A stretch of DNA of 64,000 bases from Prochlorococcus sp. AG-347-L20 (GCA_003281225.1 QCCP01000001.1:1-64000), one strand, 5' to 3'; counted from the first letter of the stretch, positions 20,147-30,894 are shown. The notes: generated by a model from the sequence alone, not told the origin. Program-made: numbers and translations.

Positions 20147-20770
20147 ATGGTAATAGATCATCCAATTTTTTTGGAAAGCATCAGATTCATAAGATCTCAT
20201 TTAGGAGCCAATGATCTAAATTATTTGGAAAAAAAAGTGTTAGAGAGATTAGTCCATACTTCAGGAGATTTTTCAGTTCAAAATCTTGTAAATTTTAGTG
20301 AAGGTGCTTGCGAAAAAGGGCTTCAGGCACTTAAAAATGGTGCTCCGATTTTAACTGATACTGATATGGCAGCAGCAGCAATAAAATCTATGGCAGAAAA
20401 TACCACTAGGAATAAATTATTTACCGCTAGAATGTGGTTTGGAAAAAATAATCATACAAACTTAACTAAAACTGCATATGGCTTAAGTGAAGGGTGGAAG
20501 GAGTTATCTGCTATGAATTCTGGAAGTAGATCACCTATTGTAGTTATTGGCAGTTCGCCTACAGCGTTAACTTATTTAATTGATATTTTAGAGAATGCAA
20601 AAGATTTGCCTAGTTTAATTATCGGAATGCCTGTTGGATTTATTGGAGTAGAGAAAAGCAAAAACAAACTGATTTCTACCGATCTTCCTAGAATTGTTTT
20701 GAATTCAACTAGAGGAGGTGCTGCCATGGCTGCTGCTACGGTTAACGCCTTGTTGAGGGAAACTATTTAA
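20147..20770 (+). CDS. cobH: precorrin-8X methylmutase
   Basis: CobH/CbiC moves a methyl group from C11 to C12 of the corrin ring to give hydrogenobyrinate or cobyrinate, a step in cobalamin or pseudocobalamin synthesis. The 207-residue protein has the catalytic histidine H37 in V-H-T-S-G-D, the D-T-D-M-A-A-A-A-I-K motif near residue 72, and a glycine-rich end (S-T-R-G-G-A-A-M-A-A-A). It is divergent from holA by 58 bp and is isolated from other cob genes in this window. Confidence 0.93.
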   Translation: MVIDHPIFLESIRFIRSHLGANDLNYLEKKVLERLVHTSGDFSVQNLVNFSEGACEKGLQALKNGAPILTDTDMAAAAIKSMAENTTRNKLFTARMWFGKNNHTNLTKTAYGLSEGWKELSAMNSGSRSPIVVIGSSPTALTYLIDILENAKDLPSLIIGMPVGFIGVEKSKNKLISTDLPRIVLNSTRGGAAMAAATVNALLRETI

Positions 20771-20801
20771 AAAGTATTTATTTTATAAAAATGTCAAAAA
20801 T

Positions 20802-23543
20802 CTACTTAATGTCATAATTTAGGTTGTTATTTTCTTCTAAAGAATTTAAAACTGATTTTGCTTTTGCTATAACTTCTTTTGGAACTCCTGCTAATTTAGC
20901 TGCTTCGATGCCATAGCTTTTGTTTGAGCCCCCTTTAACAATCCTGTGGCTAAAAATTAGCTGATCGTTATTTTGTTCTACTAAAACTTGAAAATTTTGT
21001 ATATTCGTATTTGAATTTTTTAAATAATTAAGCTCATGATAGTGCGTAGCAAAAATAGTATTACATTGAATTTTTTTTGCAAGATATTCACTTACTGACC
21101 AAGCTATTGAAAGTCCATCAAAAGTAGATGTCCCTCTACCTATCTCATCAAGTAAAACTAGTGAGCTAGAAGTTGCCTGATTTAGAATTGATGCAGTTTC
21201 AGACATTTCTACCATAAATGTTGATTGTCCGGATGATTGATCATCAACCGCCCCAATTCTTGTGAAAATCCTATCTGCAATCTTGATTTCAGCATTATTA
21301 GCAGGAACAAAGCTCCCAATTTGCGTGAGAATTTGTATTAAACCAAGTTGTCTTATAAAGCAACTTTTTCCGCTTGCATTGGGACCAGTCAATATAATTA
21401 ATTTTTGAGTATCCTCAAAAGAGATATCGTTTGCTACAAACTTTTTATCACTTAACAATTGCTCTACAATTGGATTTCTTCCTGCGATAATTTTTGTACT
21501 ATTTTTTGTCATTGAATCATTTATTGGTATTAATGAAGGTTTTATATAATTGTTTTCTACTGAAGTAATTGATAAACCAAGCAGTGCATCAAGAGATGCT
21601 ATGGATTTTGCGATTGATCTTATTTGTTTTGTTTTTTCAGCAACTATATTTCTTAATTCGCAGAAAATTTCATATTCTTTTGATGAAGCTCTACTTTTTA
21701 TTTGGAAAATCTTATTTTCTTTATTTTTAATTTCTGAAGTGACATACCTTTCTTCATTTGTAAGTGTTTGCCTTTTGATCCAATGTTGTGGAGCTAAATT
21801 AACTTTTGACTTATTTATAGAAATGTAATAACCAAAATTTTTATGAAATTGAATTTTTAGGTTTGAAATTTTGCTAATCTTCCTCTCTTTTAATTCCTCT
21901 TTATTTAGCCACTCAGAGTAATCATCCATTAAATTGCGTAAACCATCTAATATATTGTCAACACCATCGTGTATCATGCCTCCTTCACTAATATTTAGAG
22001 GAGGATTTTCTATTAGTTTAAAACTTATAGTATCGGCTAATTCTAAGAGTCCTTCATCAATATTGTTTAATTGATCAGTCCAATCTGGGAGATCATATTT
22101 AAATGATTCAATTATGGATTTTAGTCTAGGCAATTTTTTTAAACCTTCAGCTATTGCAATTAAGTCTCTGGGACTTGCATGGCCTGCACAAGCTCTACCT
22201 GCAAGTCTTTCTAAATCCCCCATTGCTCTAAGTAAATTTTGGGTATCAGTACGTAATTGTTTAGATTCAATAAAGTTTGTAATTATATTTTGTCTTTTAT
22301 AAATTTCATTAACGTTTAATAGTGGTGAATCTATCCACCTTCTTAAACACCTTGCACCCATGCAAGTATAAGTTCTATCAATACTCCATAGTAGCGAACC
22401 TACATAATTGTTTTCTCGTTGTGTATTTTTGACTTCTAAGTTTTTTTGAGTTTGATAATCAATAATTAATTTGTTGTGACCATATTGGATTTGTGGAAAG
22501 TCTAATGAGATTTTTAAAGAAGAATCTTTATCTAAATTTGAAGGATTAATTTTTTCTAAATAATTTAATAAACCTCCAAGTGATCTAGTTGCATTGTTTA
22601 AATTTTTAAGTCCTATTCCCTCTAGGTTTGCAATTTGGAAATAATTTTTTATTAGATAATTTGCTTCATTAATTCCAAAATTTGTCTCTTGAGAAACAGT
22701 ATATGTAATTTGACTATTTTCTTTAATTAATAAATTTCTTACTGCATTGCTTCCTACAATGATTTCTGAAGAATCTAATTTAATAATTTCATCAAATAGT
22801 TTTGACAGAGATTGGCCTTCTAAAGTTATTAATTCTCCTGTGCTTACATCAGCTTTTGATATACCCCATTCATAAGATTCATCTGAGTTTTTTTCGGATA
22901 AGTAAATAGCAGTAATCCAATTATTTTTCTTTGCTATCAACATCCCCTCTTCAATTACAGTTCCAGGAGTAATTATTCTTGTTATTCCTCTTTTAATTGG
23001 AGTCCCATAATTTCCAGAACTTTTTTCTAATTGATCGCATATAACCACAGAATAATTTTTTTTAATTAAATCAGCACAGTATCTCTCCATTGCATGATGG
23101 GGAACCCCTGCCATAGGGATCTTACCAATCTCTTTGCCAGCATCTTTACTGGTAAGCGTTATTTCTAAAAGGTTAGATATTAAAACAGCGTCCTCAAAAA
23201 AACATTCAAAAAAATCTCCTAATCTATAAAGTAATAACCTATCTTTATTTTCTTCTTTTAGAGTTACATAATGCTTCATTACAGGAGTTAATTTCAGTTT
23301 TGAAACTGTTTTATAGCTATAAGATTCTTCATTGATGCAAACATTTTTGTTATTTGAAATTAAATCAGTCTTGAATTGATTTATTAAATTAGTTGAATTT
23401 TTTCTTAGTCTGGGTCTTTTTTGCGATTCTTTTTTTAAATCTTCCAAAGATAAATCTTCTGGAATTTTTGTTATTTCTTTTTGCTCATTATTATCATTAC
23501 CAATCGCAAATAAATTCTTTTGAATTATCGTATCTTCTTGCAT
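20802..23543 (-). CDS. mutS: DNA mismatch repair protein MutS
   Basis: MutS recognises mispairs and starts mismatch repair. The N-terminal mismatch-binding segment contains G-D-F-F-E-C-F (the F-x-E motif) near residue 110. The C-terminal ATPase has Walker A G-P-N-A-S-G-K-S near 719, then D-x-x-S-x-G-x-S-T-F-M-V-E-M, [13 protein letters not shown] and a T-H-Y-H-E-L histidine. At 913 residues it is slightly longer than the E. coli protein; the first 85 residues, before the conserved T-P-x-M-K-x-Y, are a charged extension. MutL was not seen in the window. Confidence 0.95.
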   Translation of the reverse strand: MQEDTIIQKNLFAIGNDNNEQKEITKIPEDLSLEDLKKESQKRPRLRKNSTNLINQFKTDLISNNKNVCINEESYSYKTVSKLKLTPVMKHYVTLKEENKDRLLLYRLGDFFECFFEDAVLISNLLEITLTSKDAGKEIGKIPMAGVPHHAMERYCADLIKKNYSVVICDQLEKSSGNYGTPIKRGITRIITPGTVIEEGMLIAKKNNWITAIYLSEKNSDESYEWGISKADVSTGELITLEGQSLSKLFDEIIKLDSSEIIVGSNAVRNLLIKENSQITYTVSQETNFGINEANYLIKNYFQIANLEGIGLKNLNNATRSLGGLLNYLEKINPSNLDKDSSLKISLDFPQIQYGHNKLIIDYQTQKNLEVKNTQRENNYVGSLLWSIDRTYTCMGARCLRRWIDSPLLNVNEIYKRQNIITNFIESKQLRTDTQNLLRAMGDLERLAGRACAGHASPRDLIAIAEGLKKLPRLKSIIESFKYDLPDWTDQLNNIDEGLLELADTISFKLIENPPLNISEGGMIHDGVDNILDGLRNLMDDYSEWLNKEELKERKISKISNLKIQFHKNFGYYISINKSKVNLAPQHWIKRQTLTNEERYVTSEIKNKENKIFQIKSRASSKEYEIFCELRNIVAEKTKQIRSIAKSIASLDALLGLSITSVENNYIKPSLIPINDSMTKNSTKIIAGRNPIVEQLLSDKKFVANDISFEDTQKLIILTGPNASGKSCFIRQLGLIQILTQIGSFVPANNAEIKIADRIFTRIGAVDDQSSGQSTFMVEMSETASILNQATSSSLVLLDEIGRGTSTFDGLSIAWSVSEYLAKKIQCNTIFATHYHELNYLKNSNTNIQNFQVLVEQNNDQLIFSHRIVKGGSNKSYGIEAAKLAGVPKEVIAKAKSVLNSLEENNNLNYDIK

Positions 23544-23655
23544 ACTTTTTTAATTCCTAAATAGATATTAGGTAGAAATTTTTTTTTTGCATTTAAAGTG
23601 GCTAAAGTATGTAAATTTTCTCTAAAAATTATCATTTTCATGGGATTATAGTATT

Positions 23656-23661
23656 TATAAT
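23656..23661 (+). promoter_or_regulatory. putative -10 element for psbZ
   Basis: TATAAT lies 22 bp before the psbZ ATG in an otherwise AT-rich spacer of 140 bp between divergent mutS and psbZ. No clear TTGACA-like -35 box sits at the right distance, which is common in Prochlorococcus. The short distance would leave a leader of roughly 15 nt. Confidence 0.35.
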
Positions 23662-23683
23662 ATTTGAAACTTAAGACTGAATT

Positions 23684-23881
23684 ATGCAGGCTGTTAACTT
23701 TTTCTTCGTAAATGCTCTTTTATTTGCTTCTTTAATTGCGGTAGTTGGAGTACCCGTTTTATATGTAACTCAACCTTCTACTGAGGAAGGACAGCGAGAA
23801 AGTAGGAGAAAAATTTATTCTATTGCTGCTGTTTGGGTTGTTTTAGTTTTTGTTACAGGGATAGTTTCTTCATTAGTTTGA
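23684..23881 (+). CDS. psbZ: photosystem II protein Z (Ycf9)
   Basis: PsbZ is a small two-helix subunit of photosystem II that helps stabilise the antenna and core contacts. The 65-residue protein has two hydrophobic spans (about 5-27 and 44-62) separated by a charged loop with E-E-G-Q-R-E-S-R-R-K-I, placing P-V-L-Y-V-T-Q-P before it as in plastid Ycf9. Length is close to the usual 62. It starts 140 bp from divergent mutS and lies 49 bp upstream of ribH. Confidence 0.93.
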   Translation: MQAVNFFFVNALLFASLIAVVGVPVLYVTQPSTEEGQRESRRKIYSIAAVWVVLVFVTGIVSSLV

Positions 23882-23930
23882 ACTTAATACCTTTTCGTGA
23901 GAGTCTATTAATATATCTAAGTAAAATTTA

Positions 23931-24407
23931 ATGGCTATTTTTGAGGGTTCTTTTACTAATGCCTCTACTTTAAAAGTTGGGATTGTTATAGCAAGATTTA
24001 ATGATTTAATTACAAATAAAATTCTATCTGGTTGTCTTGATTGTTTAAAAAGACATGGTTTAGATACTTCTGAATTAAGCAATCAAGTAGATATAGTTTG
24101 GGTTCCTGGTTCATTCGAATTACCATTCGCAGCTAAAACCCTAATGAAAAAAAAGAGTTATGACGTTGTAATTGCTCTTGGGGCTGTGATCCGTGGTGAA
24201 ACTTCCCACTATGATGTAGTTATATCTGAGGCGAGCAAGGGTATTTCGCAAGTTTCAAATGAAAATAATGTTCCAATTATTTTTGGAGTTTTAACTACTG
24301 ATACTATGCAACAGGCTTTAGAAAGAGCAGGGATTAAAAATAATCTTGGTTGGAATTATGCTTTACAAGCAATTGAGATGGGATCTTTAATTAAAAATTT
24401 AATTTAA
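23931..24407 (+). CDS. ribH: 6,7-dimethyl-8-ribityllumazine synthase
   Basis: RibH makes the last intermediate of riboflavin synthesis from a ribityl-aminouracil and a butanone phosphate; it forms pentamers or 60-mers. The 158-residue protein shows A-R-F-N near residue 21, V-P-G-S-F-E-L-P at about 56-63, [14 protein letters not shown] with the catalytic histidine, and [10 protein letters not shown]. Cyanobacterial neighbours place it directly behind psbZ, as here. Confidence 0.95.
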   Translation: MAIFEGSFTNASTLKVGIVIARFNDLITNKILSGCLDCLKRHGLDTSELSNQVDIVWVPGSFELPFAAKTLMKKKSYDVVIALGAVIRGETSHYDVVISEASKGISQVSNENNVPIIFGVLTTDTMQQALERAGIKNNLGWNYALQAIEMGSLIKNLI

Positions 24408-24468
24408 TTGAAAAAATTTAATTATTTCTATCATTGATCCCTTCTTTGAGATAAAATAAAAAAGTTAT

Positions 24469-24540
24469 GCGGATGTAGCTCAGTGGTAGAGCATCTCCTT
24501 GCCAAGGAGAATGTCGAGAGTTCGAATCTCTTCATCCGCT
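24469..24540 (+). tRNA. tRNA-Gly (GCC)
   Basis: The 72-nt sequence folds as a cloverleaf: acceptor GCGGATG/CATCCGC, anticodon stem CTCCT/AGGAG with loop TTGCCAA giving anticodon GCC, and T arm GAGAG-TTCGAAT-CTCTT. The 3' CCA is not encoded. It sits between ribH and the NTF2-like gene. I saw no repeat of its 3' end nearby that would mark an attachment site. Confidence 0.96.
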
Positions 24541-24585
24541 TTTAATGTTTGTATCTTTTAAAATATTCTTAATAAAAATTTCGTA

Positions 24586-25017
24586 ATGACAAGAGTAATT
24601 TCTATTGAGGATTTAAAGGGATTATTTACTAAACCTTATGGTGCAAATGCACCAACTAAAGAAAAATGGGCTGAATTTTATAATGAGAATGTTATTTTTA
24701 CAGACCCAACGCAGGAAACAGAGGGCTTAGATTCTTATGTTAAAGCCCAAGAAAAGCTAGTTAAAAGATGTGATGATGTTTTTTTAGAAACTCATGCAAT
24801 TTCCATAACTGGGGATTGTGGATTTGTTGAATGGACAATGGGTTTAAAAATTATGGGTAAAGAATTTATTTATCCTGGAACTACTCGTTTATTATTTGGT
24901 GAAAATGGATTAATAAAAGAGCATAGAGATTATTTTGATTTTTGCGGCCCAACTTTTGGACCAGTTCCTATTTTAGGACCTTTTATAAGATGGCTTTATA
25001 GTAAATTTGTATCTTGA
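24586..25017 (+). CDS. NTF2/SnoaL-like small protein of unknown function
   Basis: The 143-residue protein has the pattern of the NTF2-like cone fold: an N-terminal helix ending W-A-E-F-Y-N-E-N-V-I-F-T-D-P-T-Q, a G-L-D-S-Y-V-K-A-Q segment, then alternating strands (C-G-F-V-E-W-T-M-G, I-Y-P-G-T-T-R-L-L-F) and a final E-H-R-D-Y-F-D-F. Members can be enzymes or ligand-binding proteins and the fold alone does not tell which. The C-terminus is hydrophobic and proline-rich. It follows tRNA-Gly and is convergent with the GNAT gene. Confidence 0.7.
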   Translation: MTRVISIEDLKGLFTKPYGANAPTKEKWAEFYNENVIFTDPTQETEGLDSYVKAQEKLVKRCDDVFLETHAISITGDCGFVEWTMGLKIMGKEFIYPGTTRLLFGENGLIKEHRDYFDFCGPTFGPVPILGPFIRWLYSKFVS

Positions 25018-25020
25018 TTT

Positions 25021-25043
25021 TGTTTTCTTTAAAAACAGACTTT
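25021..25043 (+). terminator. weak hairpin with T-run, possible terminator
   Basis: TGTTTT (25021-25026) can pair with AAAACA (25032-25037) around a five-base loop, followed by a run of six T after GAC. The stem is all but one pair A-T, so it is thermodynamically weak. Its place between two convergent genes is right for a terminator. Confidence 0.25.
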
Positions 25044-25044
25044 T

Positions 25045-25500
25045 TTATATTTCATGAATCAATAAATTTTGAGAAGTAACTTCTTTAAAATCAAATTGAG
25101 AATAAAACAATTTTTTATTTGTTGTCATTAAATATAATTTTTTTGTAGTTTTAATTTTTTTAGAAGATAAGAGATTTTTTACAATTAATGTGCCAAGACC
25201 TTTGCCTTGGTGATTTTGATCAATAACAATATCCCAAAGCACTCCGCGGTAAATCCCATCGGTTAAAGCTCTACCAAAACCAACTATTTCCTTACCAACC
25301 CAAAGACTTATTACGACATCACTGTTAGCAAGACATTTTTTTAAATCATAAATTGTTCTATTTTTTTCCCAGAAAGCATTGGTATTTAATAATTTTTGTA
25401 GCTTAATTAATCCATTTGTTGGTTTAAGATTAGGACCTAATCCAAAAACCCTTAACCCTAAAGCTCCTTTGGCATGTTTAATTAGAGATATTTTTTTCAT
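25045..25500 (-). CDS. GNAT family N-acetyltransferase
   Basis: GNAT enzymes move an acetyl group from acetyl-CoA to an amine. The 151-residue protein carries motif A as L-W-D-I-V-I-D-Q-N-H-Q-G-K-G-L-G-T-L-I-V, with the Q-x-x-G-x-G loop that binds the CoA pyrophosphate, and a downstream F-Y-S-Q-F-D-F-K-E segment typical of motif B. The first 40 residues are not conserved-looking. Substrate unknown. It is convergent with the NTF2-like gene and divergent from secA. Confidence 0.8.
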   Translation of the reverse strand: MKKISLIKHAKGALGLRVFGLGPNLKPTNGLIKLQKLLNTNAFWEKNRTIYDLKKCLANSDVVISLWVGKEIVGFGRALTDGIYRGVLWDIVIDQNHQGKGLGTLIVKNLLSSKKIKTTKKLYLMTTNKKLFYSQFDFKEVTSQNLLIHEI

Positions 25501-25631
25501 TTATTAAAAAGATTTTTGAAAAGTGACGTCAGCTAGGTTATTTTTGTGACTTTAATCTAAATACCTTAATCGATCGTTTCTATAAAATAAAGAGATAATA
25601 TTTTTCTTCATTCTGTTGTAACGCACTAATT

Positions 25632-25637
25632 TATAAT
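25632..25637 (+). promoter_or_regulatory. putative -10 element for secA
   Basis: TATAAT occurs 37 bp before the secA ATG in the 174-bp spacer between GNAT and secA. An AAGGA ribosome binding site lies at 25661-25665, 9 bp before the ATG, which supports the chosen secA start. No convincing -35 box is visible. Confidence 0.35.
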
Positions 25638-25674
25638 GTTTGTAATAGGATGAATTTTTTAAGGACTTTGACTT

Positions 25675-28506
25675 ATGCTAAAACTTTTGTTGGGAGATCC
25701 GAATACACGAAAGTTAAAGCGCTATCAACCAATAGTTGAAGAGATAAATTTTTTAGAAGAAGAAATTTCTCAATTGACTGATGATGAGCTTAGAAAAGAA
25801 ACTCAAAATCTTAAAACAAATATTTCAGCAGAATTAGACTTTAAAAAACAAAAAGAGCTCCTACAAGAATTTCTACCTAAAGCCTTTGCAATTGTAAGGG
25901 AAGCAAGTAAACGTGTTCTTGATATGAGACATTTTGATGTTCAGTTAATAGGCGGGATGGTTTTAAATGAGTGTCAAATTGCTGAGATGAAGACTGGAGA
26001 GGGAAAAACTCTTGTCGCAACATTACCATGTTATTTAAACGCTCTTACTGGAAAAGGTGTTCATGTTGTTACTGTAAATGATTATTTAGCTAGAAGGGAT
26101 GCGGAGTGGATGGGACAAGTTCATCGTTTTTTGGGTTTATCAGTTGGTTTGATTCAGCAAGATATGAATCCAGTTGAGAGAAAGAAAAATTATGATTGTG
26201 ATATAACTTATGCCACAAATTCAGAATTAGGATTTGATTATTTAAGAGATAATATGGCTACCGATATTAGTGAGGTAGTTCAAAGAAAATTTAATTACTG
26301 CGTAATTGATGAGGTTGATTCAATATTAATTGATGAAGCAAGAACGCCTCTAATCATTTCTGGCCAAGTTGAAAGACCACAAGAAAAATATCAAAAAGCT
26401 GCAGAATTATCTCTGGCATTAGTCAAAGCAAAAGAATTAAGTAAAGATGGCATTGATCCAGAAGGCGATTATGAAGTTGATGAAAAACAGAGAAGTTGTA
26501 TATTAACTGATCAGGGTTTTGCAAAATGTGAAGAGTATTTGGGAGTTAATGATTTATATAATCCTCAAGATCCTTGGGCGCATTATGTAACTAACGCCTT
26601 AAAAGCCAAAGAATTATTTATTAAAGATGTCAATTATATTATTAAGAACGATGAGGCTGTCATAGTTGATGAGTTTACTGGCAGGGTAATGCCAGGGAGA
26701 CGTTGGAGTGATGGACAACATCAGGCAATAGAAGCGAAAGAGAGTCTTAAAATTCAGCCTGAGACTCAAACATTAGCATCCATAACTTATCAGAATTTTT
26801 TCCTTTTATACCCTGGTTTAGCAGGAATGACGGGAACTGCAAAAACTGAGGAGGTTGAATTTGAAAAAACTTATAAATTAGAATCAACAGTTATACCGAC
26901 AAATCAAATAAGAAAGAGACAAGATTGGTCTGATCAAGTTTTTAAGACAGAGATTGGTAAATGGAAAGCCGTTGCTAAAGAAACTGCAAATATTCATAGA
27001 GAGGGTAGACCTGTTTTAGTTGGTACAACAAGTGTTGAAAAAAGTGAATTATTAAGTTCACTGTTATCTGCAGAAAAAATCCCACATAATTTGTTAAACG
27101 CTAAGCCAGAGAATGTTGAACGTGAGGCAGAAATTGTTGCTCAGGCAGGAAGAGCAGGTGCTGTGACTATTGCGACTAATATGGCTGGAAGAGGAACAGA
27201 TATAATTCTTGGCGGTAATAGTGACTATATGGCAAGGCTCAAATTAAAAGAAATTTTAATTCCTTTGTTAGTCAAGCCTGATAATGAACATAAACCACCA
27301 ATACCTAAACAAAGAAATTCAAAATCTAAGGGTGGTTTTTCTACAAAAGCTGGTTCAAATTTGAAAAAGAACATTTCAAATTCTTCAACAAGTCTTTTCC
27401 CTTGCAAACTAGATGAATCAATTGAGAAGAAACTCTCTCTTTTATCTGATGAACTTGTAAAAAATTGGGGAGATAGACAACTTTCTGTCTTGGAACTTGA
27501 TGATAGGATAGCTACGGCTGCAGAAAAAGCACCAACAGATGATCACTTGATAAAGCTTTTGAGAGAATCTTTGTCTGATGTAAAAAAAGAATATGAAAAA
27601 GTTTTGATTCATGAAGAAGAAAAAGTAAGAGAAGCTGGTGGTTTACATGTCATTGGTACTGAGAGACATGAATCACGAAGAGTTGATAATCAACTTAGAG
27701 GAAGAGCAGGAAGACAAGGTGATCTTGGAAGTACAAGATTCTTTTTATCTTTAGATGATAATTTACTAAGGATTTTTGGAGGTGATAGAGTAGCAAATCT
27801 AATGAATGCTTTTAGGGTTGATGAAGATATGCCTATTGAGTCAGGAATGCTTACTAGGTCTTTAGAAAGTGCTCAAAAGAAAGTTGAAACCTACTATTAC
27901 GATATTAGAAAACAAGTTTTTGAATACGACGAGGTAATGAACAATCAAAGAAAAGCAGTTTATGGAGAAAGACTAAGAGTATTGAAAGGGATTGATTTAA
28001 AAAGACAAGTAATAGGATATGGAGAAAGGACAATGATTGAAATTGTAGATGCTTATATTAATCCTGATCTTCCTCCTGAAGAATGGAATATTGATCAATT
28101 AATTTCCAAAGTCAAAGAATTTATATATTTATTAGATGATCTTAAATCTGATGATATTAATTTACTATCAATAGAAGAATTAAAAAACTATCTCCAAGAG
28201 CAGTTGCGAATAGCTTATGATTTAAAGGAATCACAAATAGAAAAGATTCGTCCAGGATTAATGAGAGAAGCTGAAAGATTTTTCATTTTGCAGCAAATCG
28301 ATAATTTATGGCGAGAACATCTTCAATCCATGGATTCATTAAGGGAATCAGTCGGATTGAGAGGTTATGGTCAAAAAGATCCATTAATCGAATATAAAAA
28401 CGAAGGATATGACATGTTTCTCGAAATGATGACTAATATGAGAAGAAATGTTATTTATTCAATGTTTATGTTTCAACCTAAAACTGACGTTAATGAAAAA
28501 AATTAA
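25675..28506 (+). CDS. secA: preprotein translocase subunit SecA
   Basis: SecA is the ATPase motor that pushes unfolded proteins through SecYEG; in cyanobacteria it serves both plasma and thylakoid membranes. Walker A G-E-G-K-T is at 108-112 and D-E-V-D near 214 is Walker B. The helicase motifs A-G-R-A-G and N-M-A-G-R-G-T-D-I and the later R-G-R-A-G-R-Q-G-D are present. An inserted basic, serine-rich linker covers about residues 533-576. The protein lacks the C-terminal zinc motif found in E. coli SecA. Length 943 fits cyanobacterial SecA. It ends 8 bp from convergent cysE. Confidence 0.96.
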   Translation: MLKLLLGDPNTRKLKRYQPIVEEINFLEEEISQLTDDELRKETQNLKTNISAELDFKKQKELLQEFLPKAFAIVREASKRVLDMRHFDVQLIGGMVLNECQIAEMKTGEGKTLVATLPCYLNALTGKGVHVVTVNDYLARRDAEWMGQVHRFLGLSVGLIQQDMNPVERKKNYDCDITYATNSELGFDYLRDNMATDISEVVQRKFNYCVIDEVDSILIDEARTPLIISGQVERPQEKYQKAAELSLALVKAKELSKDGIDPEGDYEVDEKQRSCILTDQGFAKCEEYLGVNDLYNPQDPWAHYVTNALKAKELFIKDVNYIIKNDEAVIVDEFTGRVMPGRRWSDGQHQAIEAKESLKIQPETQTLASITYQNFFLLYPGLAGMTGTAKTEEVEFEKTYKLESTVIPTNQIRKRQDWSDQVFKTEIGKWKAVAKETANIHREGRPVLVGTTSVEKSELLSSLLSAEKIPHNLLNAKPENVEREAEIVAQAGRAGAVTIATNMAGRGTDIILGGNSDYMARLKLKEILIPLLVKPDNEHKPPIPKQRNSKSKGGFSTKAGSNLKKNISNSSTSLFPCKLDESIEKKLSLLSDELVKNWGDRQLSVLELDDRIATAAEKAPTDDHLIKLLRESLSDVKKEYEKVLIHEEEKVREAGGLHVIGTERHESRRVDNQLRGRAGRQGDLGSTRFFLSLDDNLLRIFGGDRVANLMNAFRVDEDMPIESGMLTRSLESAQKKVETYYYDIRKQVFEYDEVMNNQRKAVYGERLRVLKGIDLKRQVIGYGERTMIEIVDAYINPDLPPEEWNIDQLISKVKEFIYLLDDLKSDDINLLSIEELKNYLQEQLRIAYDLKESQIEKIRPGLMREAERFFILQQIDNLWREHLQSMDSLRESVGLRGYGQKDPLIEYKNEGYDMFLEMMTNMRRNVIYSMFMFQPKTDVNEKN

Positions 28507-28514
28507 ATTAATAT

Positions 28515-29252
28515 TTAATCATCTCCAAGAAATTCAAAAATTTCTTTATCTTTAAGATTTTGAGAATCACCGAGTTTAGAAATATCAATAGATTCTGAGC
28601 TTGCTATACATTGTAGAGTTTTTTGTAATTTAAGAATTTCATTTTCAAGAGAGTCTATCCTATCCATTAAATTTTTTATCACATTAGCTTCTGCATCTGG
28701 TAAGGCAGAGTGAGCTAACGGATTTACTTTGACACCACTTTGATGCACTACCCTGCCAGGCACTCCGACCACAGTACTGTTCCCCTCTACATTGCGAACA
28801 ACTACTGAGCCAGCACCAATACGGGTATTAGATCCTACCGTGATGGATCCAAGAACTTTTGCGCCCGCTCCTACTACAACATTTTCCATTAATGTGGGGT
28901 GTCTTTTGCCATGGCTTTTACCAGTACCACCTAATGTCACTCCCTGATAAAGTAAACAGTTATTTCCTATCTCAGCAGTTTCACCAATTACAACGCCCAT
29001 TCCATGGTCTATGAAAACCCTTTTACCAATTTTTGCCCCAGGATGGATTTCAATACCTGTTGCTAGCCTATTAACATGACTGAGTAAGCGGGGAATCAAA
29101 GGAATCTTTAATTGCCATAATTTATGCGTAAATCTATGTATAACTATTGATTGAAAGCCGGGGTAGCAAAGAAAAATCTCTACTATTCCTCTTGCGGCGG
29201 GATCTCGCTCTCTGATAATTTCTATATCTGATTTAAAAGTTTTCAATAACAT
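28515..29252 (-). CDS. cysE: serine O-acetyltransferase
   Basis: CysE acetylates serine to O-acetylserine, the carbon skeleton for cysteine synthesis. The 245-residue protein has an N-terminal helical part and a left-handed beta-helix built of hexapeptide repeats (about 65-175), with I-D-H-G-M-G-V-V-I-G-E-T-A and L-Y-Q-G-V-T-L-G-G-T-G containing the active-site histidines and aspartates. The last 65 residues are an added helical, possibly coiled-coil tail. It begins 3 bp after the stop of the GntR-type gene and must share its transcript. Confidence 0.94.
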   Translation of the reverse strand: MLLKTFKSDIEIIRERDPAARGIVEIFLCYPGFQSIVIHRFTHKLWQLKIPLIPRLLSHVNRLATGIEIHPGAKIGKRVFIDHGMGVVIGETAEIGNNCLLYQGVTLGGTGKSHGKRHPTLMENVVVGAGAKVLGSITVGSNTRIGAGSVVVRNVEGNSTVVGVPGRVVHQSGVKVNPLAHSALPDAEANVIKNLMDRIDSLENEILKLQKTLQCIASSESIDISKLGDSQNLKDKEIFEFLGDD

Positions 29253-29255
29253 GGT

Positions 29256-30242
29256 TTAATTAATAACCCCTATTTCTTTTTTTAATTGATTTATTGTTTC
29301 GATACTTAAATAATTTTTAGCACATATTATTTGAGGTAATCTCATCAATTGAGAACGATTTTTTAATAATGTGTTTTCTACAACTGATAAACTCGGTCCA
29401 TCACACACTATATGGTTTGAAGCCTTCAAAAGTGAGAGTAATCTACTGTTATTGTCTGAGATTGCAGTCATAAGCATTAATTCATTACCACGCATACTAT
29501 GTATAATGACTTCTGCCGCTCTCAATAAACCAGGGCTTATGCTAACAATACCTACACAACTTCCAGCATTTAATTCCTTGAGAATTTTTAATTCCTTTTG
29601 AAAGTCGCTCAAGTCAACTGCAATAGCTCGAACTCCATGTTGCTTAGCAACTTTTTCTAGAGGCTGTAAAAAATATCTGCTTGTGACAATCGTACCGTTA
29701 TTTGAATTACTCAAAACTTTTTCTAATTCTTCCATAGGAACAACTTCTACTGGTACATTAACTGTTGTAGAAAGGTCTTCTGCTATTAACATAGAAGCTC
29801 CAATATCTTCTCTAGGAGTACTGACTATGATTCTTGATCCGCATTTAATACGCCAATCAATTTCATTGTTCAATATCTCTCTCGTATCTTGTAAAGTGAA
29901 TCCAAGACTTATTAAGTTGTCAATAACCTTCTTTGCTTCTTGATCAGGTGCTTTACTTATTTTATCTTTTGAGTAAAGAGATTTTGTAAATTCTCTTTTA
30001 GTAAGATTATCTCTTACATAGATACCTGATCCAGCTATCGCTTCAACAACTCCATCTATTTCCAGTTGTCTGTAAACTTTGCTTATAGTATTCCGATGGA
30101 GTCCAGTCTGCATTGCAAGTTGCCTTGTACTGGGAAGTCTGTGTCCTGGAGGATAATGTCTTGCTGCAATTGCGAAACATATTTGATTATTTAGTTGAGT
30201 AGAAGCTGGGATATCACTTTCTTGTTGAATATGGAATCTCAC
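29256..30242 (-). CDS. GntR-family transcription regulator
   Basis: The N-terminal 75 residues form a GntR winged helix (P-P-G-H-R-L-P-S-T-R-Q-L-A, then H-R-N-T-I-S-K-V-Y-R-Q-L-E-x-D-G-V-V, then G-S-G-I-Y-V-R-D). The remaining 250 residues do not look like an aminotransferase domain of the MocR type; they contain alternating strands and helices ending in hydrophobic strands (I-V-T-S-R-Y-F, V-G-I-V-S-I-S-P-G), which may be a ligand-binding fold. It lies directly upstream of cysE with a 3-bp gap, suggesting shared expression and possibly control of sulfur or serine metabolism, which is inference. Ligand unknown. Confidence 0.82.
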   Translation of the reverse strand: MRFHIQQESDIPASTQLNNQICFAIAARHYPPGHRLPSTRQLAMQTGLHRNTISKVYRQLEIDGVVEAIAGSGIYVRDNLTKREFTKSLYSKDKISKAPDQEAKKVIDNLISLGFTLQDTREILNNEIDWRIKCGSRIIVSTPREDIGASMLIAEDLSTTVNVPVEVVPMEELEKVLSNSNNGTIVTSRYFLQPLEKVAKQHGVRAIAVDLSDFQKELKILKELNAGSCVGIVSISPGLLRAAEVIIHSMRGNELMLMTAISDNNSRLLSLLKASNHIVCDGPSLSVVENTLLKNRSQLMRLPQIICAKNYLSIETINQLKKEIGVIN

Positions 30243-30321
30243 GTTAGAAAAATCCTGACTACTTTAATTTTTGATATAGTGACACTTTAACATTCGTCAT
30301 AAATTTTTTGATAACAATTGA

Positions 30322-30894
30322 TCACCCATCATCTTTTTTAATAAGAGGAGTTTTGCGAGGGCTTAAAAACATAATCATGTTTCTCCCTTCTCTTTTTGGT
30401 TTTTGTTGTACTTCTGATTGCTCTTCTAAATCATTAGCCATTTTTAAAAGAAGTGTCTCAGCTAAATTTGAGTGTTGAATTTCCCTTCCCCTAAAAATTA
30501 CAGTGCATTTTACCTTATCTCCCGATTTTAGAAATTTAGTAGCTTGACCAATCCGAACATCATAATCATGCTTGTCGATTTTATACCTCATTTTTACTTC
30601 TTTAACTTCTGTTTGATGAGATTTTTTCCTTGCCTCTTTAGCTTTCTTTTCTTGTTCAAATTTATATTTACCGTAGTCCATGATTCTACAAACCGGAGGA
30701 TTTGCTTTTTCGCTCACTAAAACCAAATCAAGTTCTCTTTGAGATGCTATTTCTAATGCTTTTAATCTATCTATGACACCTAATTGTTTTCCATCTGAAT
30801 CAACGACTCTCAATTGAGGGTATTTTATTCTTTCATTGATATTTGGTAGCTCCCTAACTGGAGCTCGTCGGTCAAAGCGTGGGCGTGGGGGCAT
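30322..30894 (-). CDS. infC: translation initiation factor IF-3
   Basis: IF-3 binds the 30S subunit, prevents premature 50S joining and checks the start codon. The 190-residue protein has the N-domain [18 protein letters not shown], the linker with [17 protein letters not shown], and the C-domain [10 protein letters not shown]-x-H-D-Y. The [11 protein letters not shown] start is the usual cyanobacterial N-terminus and supports ATG 30892-30894. Unlike in many bacteria it is not next to rpmI-rplT, which are 30 kb away. Confidence 0.95.
   Translation of the reverse strand: MPPRPRFDRRAPVRELPNINERIKYPQLRVVDSDGKQLGVIDRLKALEIASQRELDLVLVSEKANPPVCRIMDYGKYKFEQEKKAKEARKKSHQTEVKEVKMRYKIDKHDYDVRIGQATKFLKSGDKVKCTVIFRGREIQHSNLAETLLLKMANDLEEQSEVQQKPKREGRNMIMFLSPRKTPLIKKDDG

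Noticed and set aside
24469-24540. tRNA-Gly as an integration site
   Set aside because: No integrase gene and no second copy of the tRNA 3' end were seen nearby; neighbours on both sides look like core genes.
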